This document shows, piece by piece, positions 43,135-51,666 of a DNA stretch of 64,000 nucleotides. A program made the position numbers and the translations under genes. This stretch comes from Nostoc sp. 'Lobaria pulmonaria (5183) cyanobiont'. Its GTDB lineage: Bacteria; Cyanobacteriota; Cyanobacteriia; Cyanobacteriales; Nostocaceae. The notes beneath the pieces are model-generated. The model was not told where the DNA came from and did not search any database. It saw only the letters and a list, made by a program, of their open reading frames with translations. The stretch lies in the NCBI RefSeq assembly GCF_002949795.1, contig NZ_CP026692.1, forward strand, positions 4,510,545 through 4,574,544, given 5' to 3'. Positions within the stretch are counted from its first letter, which is position 1, and each line of letters begins with the position of its first letter.

Positions 43135-44388
43135 CTACTCATTAGTTGCTGTTTCTAGCCAAACTTCCACTTCATCTGCTAGCAACTTTTGGGCTGCATC
43201 CATCATTGAGGTTGCAATATCTTTAAGGTCTTCGCGATTATTCAAGTAAGTTTTTAACGCTTCCATTGGGTCGATGCTACTACTTGCACTCAATTCAGGA
43301 ATTCGGGGTCTGGCTAATTGACTCAGTAATTCTGCTTGAATGGTGTAGGTATGAGCGGGACTTAAAGCAGTATGTAAAGAGGAACTGTCAATTAAATCCA
43401 TCTGTTCGGAGCGGAGTTTATAAATTAGCCGCACTACAGCATCTTGAATATTATATTTAGCGATCGCTTTCATTAACACCGCTTGCGGATCATCTGCTTT
43501 TGAGACATCCACTTCAATGGTGCGGAAAGTCCGAACTGTCAAAGGACAAAATTCCCATTCAGCCCTCCCCCGCTCTAGTTCCAGCATTACATAGCCTTTG
43601 TCTTCTTTTTCTTCACTAAAATCTACTCGCTCAATACTTCCTGGATAAATTACTGGCGGGTTGTTGGATTTATTCAGATTTTGGTGGCGGTGGACGTGTC
43701 CCAACGCTACATAATCAAAACAAGGTCGCGTCAGCAAAGATAGGGGTAGAGTAAAGCCTTTACCTACTGCCAAAAAGCGTTCTGCGCCCAAGGTAGCATT
43801 GTCAGCCATCAAGTGAGCCAAAAGGATAGTAGGCACATCGGGGTCAAGGCGGCGAATTTCCCCTTCTATAACAACTCGCAGACGTTCCGTTAATAGTTGG
43901 TTGACTTCCGCCAAAGACAAACCTTCAGTCTCTTGACGAGTCATCAAAGTTGAACGAGTCAGCCAAGGCAGGGTAATTACTTGCACTTTGCCATTGCGGG
44001 TTTGGATGCAGTGCGTAGTTAATGCATCACCGACAACAAACCCTGGCACTCCTAAAGTGCGGTAAATATTTAAACTCGCCCCTCCCTGTCCTTGGGAATG
44101 TTGGTCGTGGTTGCCTACCAACAGCACTGTTGGAATATTGGCATCCATGAGACGGCGAAACTGGCTAGCAAAAGCTTGTTGTACATAAGGCGGTGGTGTC
44201 GCATCTGGGAAAGCATCGCCACCAAATATCACCATATCAACAGTATCTGTCAGCGCTCGGTCAATACATATAGACAAGGTATTGACAAAATCCTCCAATC
44301 GTGTATTTAATCCAGTCGCGGGATTAATTCGTCCGTGGGAGAAGCCGCTTCCCATGTGGATGTCGGAGAGATGGAGGATTTTAATCAT
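43135..44388 (-). CDS. DNA repair exonuclease, SbcD/Mre11-like
   Basis: The 417-residue protein has the calcineurin-like metallophosphoesterase motifs in order: LSDIHMG (about 7-13), GGDAFPD (55-61), GNHDQH (92-97), LLAHLMAD and GHVHRHQ (about 228-234). This matches the nuclease subunit of the SbcCD/Mre11-Rad50 complex. The partner ATPase SbcC is not adjacent. The C-terminal 130 residues form a helical capping part. Confidence 0.87.
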   Translation of the reverse strand: MIKILHLSDIHMGSGFSHGRINPATGLNTRLEDFVNTLSICIDRALTDTVDMVIFGGDAFPDATPPPYVQQAFASQFRRLMDANIPTVLLVGNHDQHSQGQGGASLNIYRTLGVPGFVVGDALTTHCIQTRNGKVQVITLPWLTRSTLMTRQETEGLSLAEVNQLLTERLRVVIEGEIRRLDPDVPTILLAHLMADNATLGAERFLAVGKGFTLPLSLLTRPCFDYVALGHVHRHQNLNKSNNPPVIYPGSIERVDFSEEKEDKGYVMLELERGRAEWEFCPLTVRTFRTIEVDVSKADDPQAVLMKAIAKYNIQDAVVRLIYKLRSEQMDLIDSSSLHTALSPAHTYTIQAELLSQLARPRIPELSASSSIDPMEALKTYLNNREDLKDIATSMMDAAQKLLADEVEVWLETATNE

Positions 44389-44463
44389 ATTTGTCCTTTC
44401 TTCTTAGTCATTTGTCCTTTGTCTAATATTAATGACTAATGACAAATGACCAATGACTAATAA
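44389..44463. repeat. ATTAGTCATT-type inverted repeat between sbcD-like gene and cysH
   Basis: TTAGTCATTTGTCCTTTGTC and GACAAATGACCAATGACTAA face each other with a short AT loop. It is the same dispersed family as at 347-430 and 33053-33090. Confidence 0.75.
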
Positions 44464-45189
44464 CTAAATATGAATTCCACATTCTGTTTTTTCACTTCCC
44501 CGCCAGCGTCCGGCGCGTTCGTCTTCGCCTTCACCTACTTTGGTGGTAATGGGTTGGTCGCCTATGCTGGGATAACCTTGGTCGTGGAGGGGGTTGTAGA
44601 TGACTCCGTGTTCAGCCACGTAAACCCAGCTGTCTTGGCGTGTCCAGGTAGCTATGGGATTTACTTTCAGCCGACCTTTACCGTCTAATTCAAATATGGG
44701 CATATTCGCACGGGTTACTGCTTGATCCCGGCGGCGTCCGGTAATCCAAGCAACGCTGTTGAGTTCGTCTAAACCCCGTAATAATGGTTCAATTTTTGTA
44801 ATGTGGTGGAATTGGGCAATATCCTTGTCCCAAAGTTTGTCGCCGTATTTGGCTTCAAAGGCTTCGCGGGTATCTACATCTGGAGTTTTGAAAGTTTGCA
44901 AATCCAGGTTGTAGATTTGTATGGCTTTGGCTACTAATTCTAGGCTTTCAGGGAAGTGGTGCAAGGTATCCAGAAAGATCACAGGAACGGGATGCTTCAG
45001 TTCACTGTAAAGAATATGAGTAATTATCATGTCATCTACGTTAAAGGCACTTGTTTGCACCAGTTCCGTTGGGATATTCTCTATAGACCATGCCAGTATT
45101 TCTTTGGGAGTGGCAGTTTCAAATTGCTCATTTAATTTTTCTAAGTCAAAAGCGATCGCTTGGTTTCTAGATGCTGTGGAGACTGTCAT
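44464..45189 (-). CDS. cysH: Phosphoadenylyl-sulfate (PAPS) reductase
   Basis: The 241-residue enzyme reduces PAPS to sulfite in assimilatory sulfate reduction. It shows the PP-loop-like region (EILAWSIENI, FLDTLHHFPESL), the ITGRRRDQAVTRANM loop and the C-terminal catalytic ECGIHI with the essential Cys. The lack of additional Cys pairs marks it as PAPS type without an iron-sulfur cluster. ATG 45189 was chosen because MTVSTASRNQAIAFDLEKLN matches family N-termini; the open frame to 45351 adds 54 unrelated residues. Confidence 0.92.
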   Translation of the reverse strand: MTVSTASRNQAIAFDLEKLNEQFETATPKEILAWSIENIPTELVQTSAFNVDDMIITHILYSELKHPVPVIFLDTLHHFPESLELVAKAIQIYNLDLQTFKTPDVDTREAFEAKYGDKLWDKDIAQFHHITKIEPLLRGLDELNSVAWITGRRRDQAVTRANMPIFELDGKGRLKVNPIATWTRQDSWVYVAEHGVIYNPLHDQGYPSIGDQPITTKVGEGEDERAGRWRGSEKTECGIHI

Positions 45190-45485
45190 GATAATTTTCT
45201 GTTCAAATATTTTTACCTTGATTAAGATCGATCTTACTCCATTAAGACGCCTATTCCGCTCGGATATAAGGTAATTATTATGTGCGGAAATTACTACATT
45301 TTGAGCATGGGGAATGAGACAATAAAAATAACCATTTTTACTACGCGGCATAAATTATACAACAATTTAAATAAGAGTATTTATTAATAAACTTTACGGT
45401 AATTTAAGTTTTACACGACTTTTATAGATATTTATACTGATTTTGATATGGTTAAGGAACTATTAATAAAAGGGATTTTACTTAA

Positions 45486-45590
45486 ATGAACAATGCAAAA
45501 TTCAGCAATCCATTAGGACAATCTATAATTATGGGCGCTTTAATGATGTTAACCAGCGTTGGAATTATTACAATAATGAACTTTTTCTAA
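45486..45590 (+). CDS. Predicted 34-residue single-helix membrane peptide
   Basis: ATG 45486 begins a short frame: a polar start (MNNAKFSNPLGQS) followed by a hydrophobic helix (IIMGALMMLTSVGIITIMNF). AAAAGGGA upstream can act as a ribosome binding site, and a good intrinsic terminator follows 37 bases later, so a monocistronic transcript of about 150-200 bases is expected. Size and topology resemble small photosynthetic or respiratory complex subunits, but I do not recognise the family. Confidence 0.5.
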   Translation: MNNAKFSNPLGQSIIMGALMMLTSVGIITIMNFF

Positions 45591-45627
45591 GATTAAGATT
45601 TCTCATTTTAGCAATAAGACTTCACAT

Positions 45628-45662
45628 AGTCCCGCTCAAAACTGAGTGGGACTTTTACTTTT
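45628..45662 (+). terminator. Rho-independent terminator of the 34-residue ORF
   Basis: AGTCCCGCTCA-AAAC-TGAGTGGGACT forms an 11-bp stem (one G-U) followed by TTTACTTTTTTC. It supports the small gene upstream being transcribed. Confidence 0.8.
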
Positions 45663-45860
45663 TTCATCCAGATTAATCCGTGTGTATTAATTTTCCGCTG
45701 TGACTTTCGGCAGAGAATAATTCTGAAGCCGTGTTATTACGTAGTTTTGCAGTCAGAGAATTTAGAATAGGGATGCGATCGCTATTTCTTTTACCCTAGT
45801 ACAGCACGGCGTAAATAAGCAGACGATTGAAAAGCTCTAAAGAGCTTATTCTATAAAACT

Positions 45861-45905
45861 TTTGACTTTTGACTTTTGATTTTTGACTTCCGCATTGCGG
45901 TACTA
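45861..45905 (-). repeat. TTTGACT heptanucleotide repeat with palindromic head
   Basis: Four degenerate heptamers TTTGACT (45861-45888) are followed by TCCGCATTGCGGTACTAGT. It is the reverse complement of the unit at 4165-4208. It abuts the stop codon of the drug exporter. The rest of the 45663-45860 gap shows nothing further. Confidence 0.8.
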
Positions 45906-47492
45906 GTGCCCGACTGGCGCTTTCGCTCCTGCACCGCCTTTACCCAGAAATAGCAACAGAGGTAATGAGCAAAGGAACCCTATCCCTACCACTCGAAAGC
46001 AGTCTGCGTAAGACAAAACCGCAGCTTGAATATCTACTGTTTGACTTAATAAAGCTAGTGCTTGTTGTTGAGCCGTTGTCGCATCCATGCCTTGGCTTTG
46101 AAGTGCCCCATTGAGGAAGTCAAGGCGCTGACTGGTTTCTGGGTCATAAGGACTAAGTTTTGCTACGAGGATAGCTCGATGAAAAGCTTCTCGTCGGTCA
46201 AGCAAAGTGGTGAGTAGAGCAATGCCGATGCTACCACCCAGTTGTCGGGTGAGGTTGTAGAAACCAGAGCCGGCAGAAATATCCTGTTTGGGTAGCGGGC
46301 CTAAAACTGCCAAACTCAAAGGGAGAAACATCAACACGGTAACAGCCCCACGCCATACCAATGGCCAAAATAAATCATCTATGCCAGTTTGTGGGGTAAT
46401 TGCTGCTAGTTGAAACATGACTCCAGACAATCCGACAGCGCCGATTGCAATTAAAAATCGGGCATCAATTTTACTAGACAGTTTGCCTAATAAAACCATA
46501 ACGATCGCAGACGCTAAAGCACCGGGCGCTAACAATAGTCCTGTCTGCGTTGCCGTAAAGTGCAGCACACTCTGAGCAAATATCGGCACAGCAAAGAGTG
46601 TGCCATAAAGCCCCATACCCACCACTGCTGAGAGAACGCTTCCCGCAGCTAAAGAACGGTGACGCAAAACTCTCAAATCCACAGCAGGGTGATCTGTTTT
46701 CAGTTCTCGCCAAATAAACAACCCCAAACCGATAATACTAGCGATCGCTAACGTGGTGATGAAACCAGAGGAAAACCAGTCGTCTTGCTCTCCCTCCTCT
46801 AACAAAGTTTGCATACAGCCAATAGCAATAACCAAAAACCCGATCCCGAACCAATCGACCGTTTGGCTTTTTGTCTTGCTTTTATCTTTGTCTTTGGGCA
46901 AAAACATGAAAGACATCGTCACTGCAACGATTCCGAAGGGAATATTAACAAAGAAAATCCACCGCCAGCCTAAACCATCTACCAAAAATCCTCCCAAAGT
47001 TGGGCCGATGGCTGGGCCAGCAATTACACCTACCCCGAAAACTGCCTGTGCTAAACCTTGTTCAGCAGGTGGAAAAGTCTCGAACAAAATCGCTTGGGCT
47101 TTCGCTAGCAACCCACCACCACATAAACCTTGAAGAATTCGAGAAAAAACTAGCATCGGCAGATTAAATGCCAAACCGCATAAAACCGAGGCCAGGGTAA
47201 AGCCAATCAACGAGAAGATAAAGTAGGTTTTGCGTCCAAAGTAATCTCCTAGCCATGCAGATAGGGGAATTAAGACGACATTTGCGATCCCATATCCAGT
47301 TACCACCCAACCTACTTCACTAACAGTTGCACCCAAACTAGCCTGTATATCTGTCAGGGCAACGTTAACAATACTAGTATCAATTACTTCTAGTATCGCA
47401 CCAAGAGAAGCCGTAAAAGCGATCGCCCACTTCAATGGACCGTGGACATAACCAAATTCGTCAAAACTAGAACCTTTAATGTTGGTAGCCAT
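45903..47492 (-). CDS. DHA2-family MFS drug exporter, EmrB-like
   Basis: The 529-residue protein has 14 predicted transmembrane helices. Motif A is LGDYFGRKTYFIFSL (about residues 83-97), motif C near GVGVIAGPAIGPTLGGFLVD (about 152-171), and the N-terminal EVIDTSIVNVALTDIQASLG is an EmrB/QacA signature. It probably exports drugs by proton antiport. It is transcribed divergently from a TetR regulator with a palindromic operator between them. No EmrA-like adaptor is adjacent. Confidence 0.92.
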   Translation of the reverse strand: MATNIKGSSFDEFGYVHGPLKWAIAFTASLGAILEVIDTSIVNVALTDIQASLGATVSEVGWVVTGYGIANVVLIPLSAWLGDYFGRKTYFIFSLIGFTLASVLCGLAFNLPMLVFSRILQGLCGGGLLAKAQAILFETFPPAEQGLAQAVFGVGVIAGPAIGPTLGGFLVDGLGWRWIFFVNIPFGIVAVTMSFMFLPKDKDKSKTKSQTVDWFGIGFLVIAIGCMQTLLEEGEQDDWFSSGFITTLAIASIIGLGLFIWRELKTDHPAVDLRVLRHRSLAAGSVLSAVVGMGLYGTLFAVPIFAQSVLHFTATQTGLLLAPGALASAIVMVLLGKLSSKIDARFLIAIGAVGLSGVMFQLAAITPQTGIDDLFWPLVWRGAVTVLMFLPLSLAVLGPLPKQDISAGSGFYNLTRQLGGSIGIALLTTLLDRREAFHRAILVAKLSPYDPETSQRLDFLNGALQSQGMDATTAQQQALALLSQTVDIQAAVLSYADCFRVVGIGFLCSLPLLLFLGKGGAGAKAPVGH

Positions 47493-47580
47493 TATTTAGC
47501 ACAAATAATATTTGAGAGATGTCAAACAATGTCAAGGCTTTGCTACGCTTACGCCAAAGCTAAAATTAAGTATTGTATAT

Positions 47581-47599
47581 ATACGCTACCGTAGCGTAT
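47581..47599. promoter_or_regulatory. Probable TetR operator
   Basis: ATACGCTACCGTAGCGTAT is a perfect palindrome with 9-bp arms and one central base. It lies in the 276-base divergent space between the MFS exporter and the TetR regulator, closer to the exporter start. Length and symmetry fit TetR-family operators, so both genes may be controlled through it. Confidence 0.8.
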
Positions 47600-47768
47600 C
47601 ATATAAAAATGGTCAAGAGAGTTTTTCCGCAAATGTGGCAGAAATACCTATGCTAAAGATGGATGGTCATTGTTGCTGTTTTAGTGCATAAGAATTGGGT
47701 TATAAGGCTTATTTGTTTCTCAGATGGAGCAAATGGCCAAGAAGATATTGCTTGGGGATGATATTTTT

Positions 47769-48365
47769 ATGAGTAAGCAAATCAACATCACTTCTGGACG
47801 CCCACGCAGCATCCATGCCGACCAAGCGATTTTGCAAGCGACCTTAGACTTGCTTGCAGAGGTAGGATATGAAAGCATGAGTATAGAAGCGATCGCTTCT
47901 CGTGCTGGAGTTGGTAAAACGACCATCTATCGGCGTTACACTTCCAAAGAAGAACTAGTTGCAGACGCGATAGAAAGTCTCAGAGATGATTTAGCGATCC
48001 CCGATACTAGCAGCTTTTGGGGAGACATGGATCTTTTGATTAATAATGCCGCTAAAAAAATAGATAGCCCCCTTGGTCGTCAGACACTTGCGCTAATAAT
48101 TAGTACAGCATCTAGCAATCCTCAGTTTGCACAGGTTTACTGGACAAAATATACAAAACTCCGACGTGAAGCCTTTTCTAAAGTACTTGAGCGAGCCAAG
48201 TTTAGAGGTGAAATACACAAGGATGCAGACGTAGACTTAATTATCGACCTGGTGAGCGGGTCATTATATTATGCACTGATCTTCAAACCCACAACTGAGC
48301 CAGTAGAAGCGTATATGCGCCGCACAATGAATCTTCTGCTTAAAGGTATTGGACATGGCAAATAG
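47769..48365 (+). CDS. TetR-family transcriptional regulator
   Basis: The 198-residue repressor starts at ATG 47769 (MSKQINITSGRPRSIHADQA); the ATG at 47724 adds 15 unlikely residues. The helix-turn-helix is LDLLAEVGYESMSIEAIASR and AGVGKTTIYRRYTSKEEL. The C-terminal half is a helical ligand-binding domain of the TetR_C type. It most likely represses the divergent DHA2 exporter in the absence of an inducer. Confidence 0.92.
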   Translation: MSKQINITSGRPRSIHADQAILQATLDLLAEVGYESMSIEAIASRAGVGKTTIYRRYTSKEELVADAIESLRDDLAIPDTSSFWGDMDLLINNAAKKIDSPLGRQTLALIISTASSNPQFAQVYWTKYTKLRREAFSKVLERAKFRGEIHKDADVDLIIDLVSGSLYYALIFKPTTEPVEAYMRRTMNLLLKGIGHGK

Positions 48366-48467
48366 GGTATGGGACATCATGCCATGTCCAATTTGTTGCA
48401 AAAATAACTTTTCATGAACGGTTGTAAATGAGATGATGGATTAATTAGAGAAAAAGGTGAACAATTG

Positions 48468-48821
48468 TTATTTTTCTCCTTCCGCTTCTGGTTGCAGAAT
48501 AGCACTACAGTACTGAATGAGGGTTGTCAAGCGATCGCTAATCGTCTGAAGTCTCGTTTGTACAGTAGATGCTTGCCGCGCTCCTTGCAAAAACATCACA
48601 TCTATTGCCAACAAGCGCAATTGCTTGCTCATTTCAGTTTGATAAGACTGCACTCGCCAGTTTTCATCAGCCAAAGGCACAATCTGTTGCCCGAAAAATT
48701 GCTGCAACGTGGCTACACGCTGCCGCAGTTCTGGCGCAGCGATTTGGGTAGTTGTGGCATCGGAGCGTAATTGCTCTAACAAAGTTACGAATGCCAGATA
48801 TTTCTCACAGTTTAAAGACAT
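48468..48821 (-). CDS. PatD-like heterocyst frequency protein
   Basis: The 117-residue helical protein (KYLAFVTLLEQLRSDATT, RQRVATLQQFFGQQIV, YQTEMSKQLRLLAIDVMFLQ, LTTLIQYCSAILQP) matches my memory of PatD, a small protein that influences heterocyst frequency in Anabaena. There is no enzyme motif, membrane segment or signal peptide. It stands alone. Identification depends on the helix pattern and key segments, so it is moderately sure. Confidence 0.55.
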   Translation of the reverse strand: MSLNCEKYLAFVTLLEQLRSDATTTQIAAPELRQRVATLQQFFGQQIVPLADENWRVQSYQTEMSKQLRLLAIDVMFLQGARQASTVQTRLQTISDRLTTLIQYCSAILQPEAEGEK

Positions 48822-49147
48822 CCAGTGCTAGTTAAGATAGTATTAATGTCAAGTTATTTTTCTTCTACAATAAACTTTCTTAAAGACTTATCAGCACTAA
48901 AAGCCTCAAATCGTGATTTGGGGCTTTGTTTGCCATCAATGGATTTTCTTTCTTTAACGATCCTTGAAACTCAAACTGGATGACTAACCAGACGCTCCTG
49001 CGTCGCTAACACTGCGCTATTGCAATTGGAGAATCATCCTTACACTGCTTTTTCCACCCGTCTTAGGGCAACAGTATCTTTTCAGGGCGATGCTGCTAGT
49101 TTTATTTATCATTCACTTATCTACCGATCCTTTCTAAACCCAATTGT
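48822..49147. other. Upstream region of rsh with an unassigned terminator-like hairpin
   Basis: AAAGCCTCAAATC (48900-48912) and GATTTGGGGCTTT (48915-48927) make a 13-bp stem with a 2-base loop, followed by GTTTG. No plus-strand gene lies closely upstream, so a short transcript from about 48840-48930 is possible. The rest to 49147 contains no gene. Confidence 0.5.
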
Positions 49148-51418
49148 ATGAGCAGTATAGCGATAAATTCATCAGTTGACCTTGCCATTCCCGAATGGTT
49201 AAAAAAATGTTTGAAGGAGTCATCGACAAGTAGCGGCGCAGGGGAAGATGACAAAAAGCATAATGATGCCGTCTTAATTGGTCGGGCATTTGAATTTGCT
49301 TACCAACTGCATGAAGGACAATACCGCAAATCGGGAGAACCATACATTGCTCATCCCATTGCTGTGGCTGAATTGCTGCGTGACTTGGGAGGCAGTGCTG
49401 CTATGATAGCAGCTGGATTTCTCCATGATGTCGTTGAAGATACAGAAGTTACAAGTCAAGACATAGAAGAACGCTTTGGCGCAGAAGTGCGACAATTGGT
49501 CGAAGGTGTCACCAAGCTTTCTAAAATCAATTTCACCAGCAAAACCGAAAGCCAAGCCGAAAACTTCCGGCGGATGTTTTTGGCAATGGCGCAAGATATT
49601 CGGGTAATTGTGGTGAAATTGGCAGATCGTTTGCATAATATGCGAACTTTACAATATATGTCAGAGGCCAGCCGCCGCCGCAGTGCCCAGGAAACGCGAG
49701 ATATATTCGCACCCTTAGCCAATCGCTTGGGGATTTGGCGAATTAAATGGGAACTGGAAGATTTGGCTTTTAAGTATTTGGAACCGGAAGCTTACCGCCA
49801 AATGCAAGAGCATGTTTCTGAAAAACGGACGGCGCGAGAAGAGAAATTGGCTAGAGCTACGAACATGTTGGAAGAGCGTTTGCAGCAAGCCGGAATCCAC
49901 TTTCAGGAGATCAGCGGTCGCCCCAAGCACCTTTATAGCATTTACCAAAAAATGCACCGCCAGCAAAAGGAATTTCATGAAATTTACGATTTAGCGGCGC
50001 TGCGGATTATTGTTCAAACCAATCAGGATTGCTATCGGGCGTTGGCGGTGGTTCATGATGCTTTTCGCCCAATTCCTGGGAGATTTAAGGACTATATTGG
50101 ACTGCCAAAGCCTAACCGTTACCAGTCATTGCACACTGGGGTGATTGGATTAACTGGTCGTCCTTTGGAAGTGCAAATTCGGACAATCGAAATGCATCAT
50201 ATCGCCGAGTATGGGATTGCCGCCCATTGGAAGTATAAAGAAACAGGTGGTTCTAGCATTAGCCATTTGACAGGCACAGATGACAAGTTTACTTGGCTGC
50301 GGCAACTGCTGGAATGGCAAACTGATCTCAAGGATGCACAAGAATATCTTGATAGCGTCAAAGATAATCTATTTGAAGATGATGTCTATGTCTTCACCCC
50401 TAAGGGGGACGTTGTTCCTTTAAGCCCCGGTGCCACCACTGTAGATTTTGCTTATCGCATTCATACCGAAGTCGGAAACCACTGTTCAGGGGCGCGGGTG
50501 AATGGGCGAATGGTGCCACTGTCAACGCGGCTACAAAATGGCGATATTGTAGAGGTTCTCACCCAAAAGAACTGTCATCCGAGTTTGGATTGGTTGAACT
50601 TTGTCAGGACTTCGGCGGCGAAATATCGAATAAAACAATGGTACAAGCGATCGCGCCGGGAAGAAAATGTCGCTCGTGGAAGGGAGTTGTTAGAAAAAGA
50701 ACTTGGTAAAACTGGTTTTGATAGTTTGCTAAAGTCAGATGCGATGGAGACTGTCGCCCAAAAGTGTAACTACCATAGCGTGGACGATTTACTCGCTGGT
50801 TTGGGTTACGGAGAAGTAACGTTGAACCTAGTGCTAAATCGCTGGCGAGAAGTAGCCAAGGGACAACAACCAGTTTCCACTGTGTCGCCATTTATCCCCA
50901 AAGAACCAGCAACATCAAAAGCTTTGCGAGATGCACCTCCAACTACCTCACGTTCCACTGATTCGCCAATTTTTGGGGTGGAAGGTTTGGTGTATTATTT
51001 AGCTGGGTGTTGTGCCCCGATTCCTGGCGAACCAATTATTGGTGTGGTAACGCGAGGTAGGGGGATTTCAATTCATCGCCAAGGCTGCCATAATCTGGAA
51101 ACTGTGGAGTATGAGCGCTTAGTACCAGTTAGGTGGAACCCATCTGCCGAAAATAGTGGTCGTCCGCATACTTATCCAGTAGATGTTCAAATTGAAGCCC
51201 TTGACCGCGTCGGGGTGTTAAAGGATATTTTGTCACGCTTAAGTGACCAAGGGATCAATGTCCGTCATGCCCAGGTGAAAACCTCTGTTGGTCAACCTGC
51301 ATTGATCGACTTAGGAATAGATATACGCGATCGCTCTCAACTAGAGCAAGTCTTCGTCCAAATTAAGAAAATGAGCGACATTTTGAATATCCGCCGCGTC
51401 GGTCAAATTGACGAGTAA
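49148..51418 (+). CDS. Bifunctional (p)ppGpp synthetase/hydrolase (RSH, RelA/SpoT)
   Basis: The 756-residue enzyme makes and degrades the alarmone (p)ppGpp. The HD hydrolase domain contains AHPIAVAELLRDLG and FLHDVVEDTE (His93-Asp94). The synthetase domain contains IYDLAALRIIVQ and GRFKDYIGLPKPNRYQSLHT. A TGS domain follows (about 400-460; VYVFTPKGDVVPLSPGATTV), then a zinc-finger-like stretch (CCAPIPGEPIIG) and a C-terminal ACT domain. Both catalytic halves look intact. The single long-form RSH type is usual in cyanobacteria. Confidence 0.96.
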   Translation: MSSIAINSSVDLAIPEWLKKCLKESSTSSGAGEDDKKHNDAVLIGRAFEFAYQLHEGQYRKSGEPYIAHPIAVAELLRDLGGSAAMIAAGFLHDVVEDTEVTSQDIEERFGAEVRQLVEGVTKLSKINFTSKTESQAENFRRMFLAMAQDIRVIVVKLADRLHNMRTLQYMSEASRRRSAQETRDIFAPLANRLGIWRIKWELEDLAFKYLEPEAYRQMQEHVSEKRTAREEKLARATNMLEERLQQAGIHFQEISGRPKHLYSIYQKMHRQQKEFHEIYDLAALRIIVQTNQDCYRALAVVHDAFRPIPGRFKDYIGLPKPNRYQSLHTGVIGLTGRPLEVQIRTIEMHHIAEYGIAAHWKYKETGGSSISHLTGTDDKFTWLRQLLEWQTDLKDAQEYLDSVKDNLFEDDVYVFTPKGDVVPLSPGATTVDFAYRIHTEVGNHCSGARVNGRMVPLSTRLQNGDIVEVLTQKNCHPSLDWLNFVRTSAAKYRIKQWYKRSRREENVARGRELLEKELGKTGFDSLLKSDAMETVAQKCNYHSVDDLLAGLGYGEVTLNLVLNRWREVAKGQQPVSTVSPFIPKEPATSKALRDAPPTTSRSTDSPIFGVEGLVYYLAGCCAPIPGEPIIGVVTRGRGISIHRQGCHNLETVEYERLVPVRWNPSAENSGRPHTYPVDVQIEALDRVGVLKDILSRLSDQGINVRHAQVKTSVGQPALIDLGIDIRDRSQLEQVFVQIKKMSDILNIRRVGQIDE

Positions 51419-51518
51419 TAGGGGTATCAGTATCCCCTTAACAAAAAACCTTCTTTTGCTTACACCTAGCAGCCTGTCCGGGAACTCAATATGGCGGCTA
51501 TAAACTGCGTCTAAAGAG

Positions 51519-51625
51519 ATAAAACCTTCCCTGGCAGGTTCGTAAACTATTGATTTGACCTATCATGAGTGATATTATTTTGACGAGCTAGAAAATATGA
51601 ATAAAACCTTCCCTGGCAGGTTCGT
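51519..51625 (+). repeat. Two direct 25-bp repeats with internal hairpin
   Basis: A 25-bp sequence beginning ATAAAACCTTCCCTGGCAGG occurs at 51519-51543 and again at 51601-51625. AACCT/AGGTT inside each makes a small hairpin. They lie between rsh and the fucosyltransferase-like gene. Confidence 0.85.
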
Positions 51626-51666
51626 CAACGATTTTTCGATTTTAAAATTGTTAGGAGCAATCAAAA

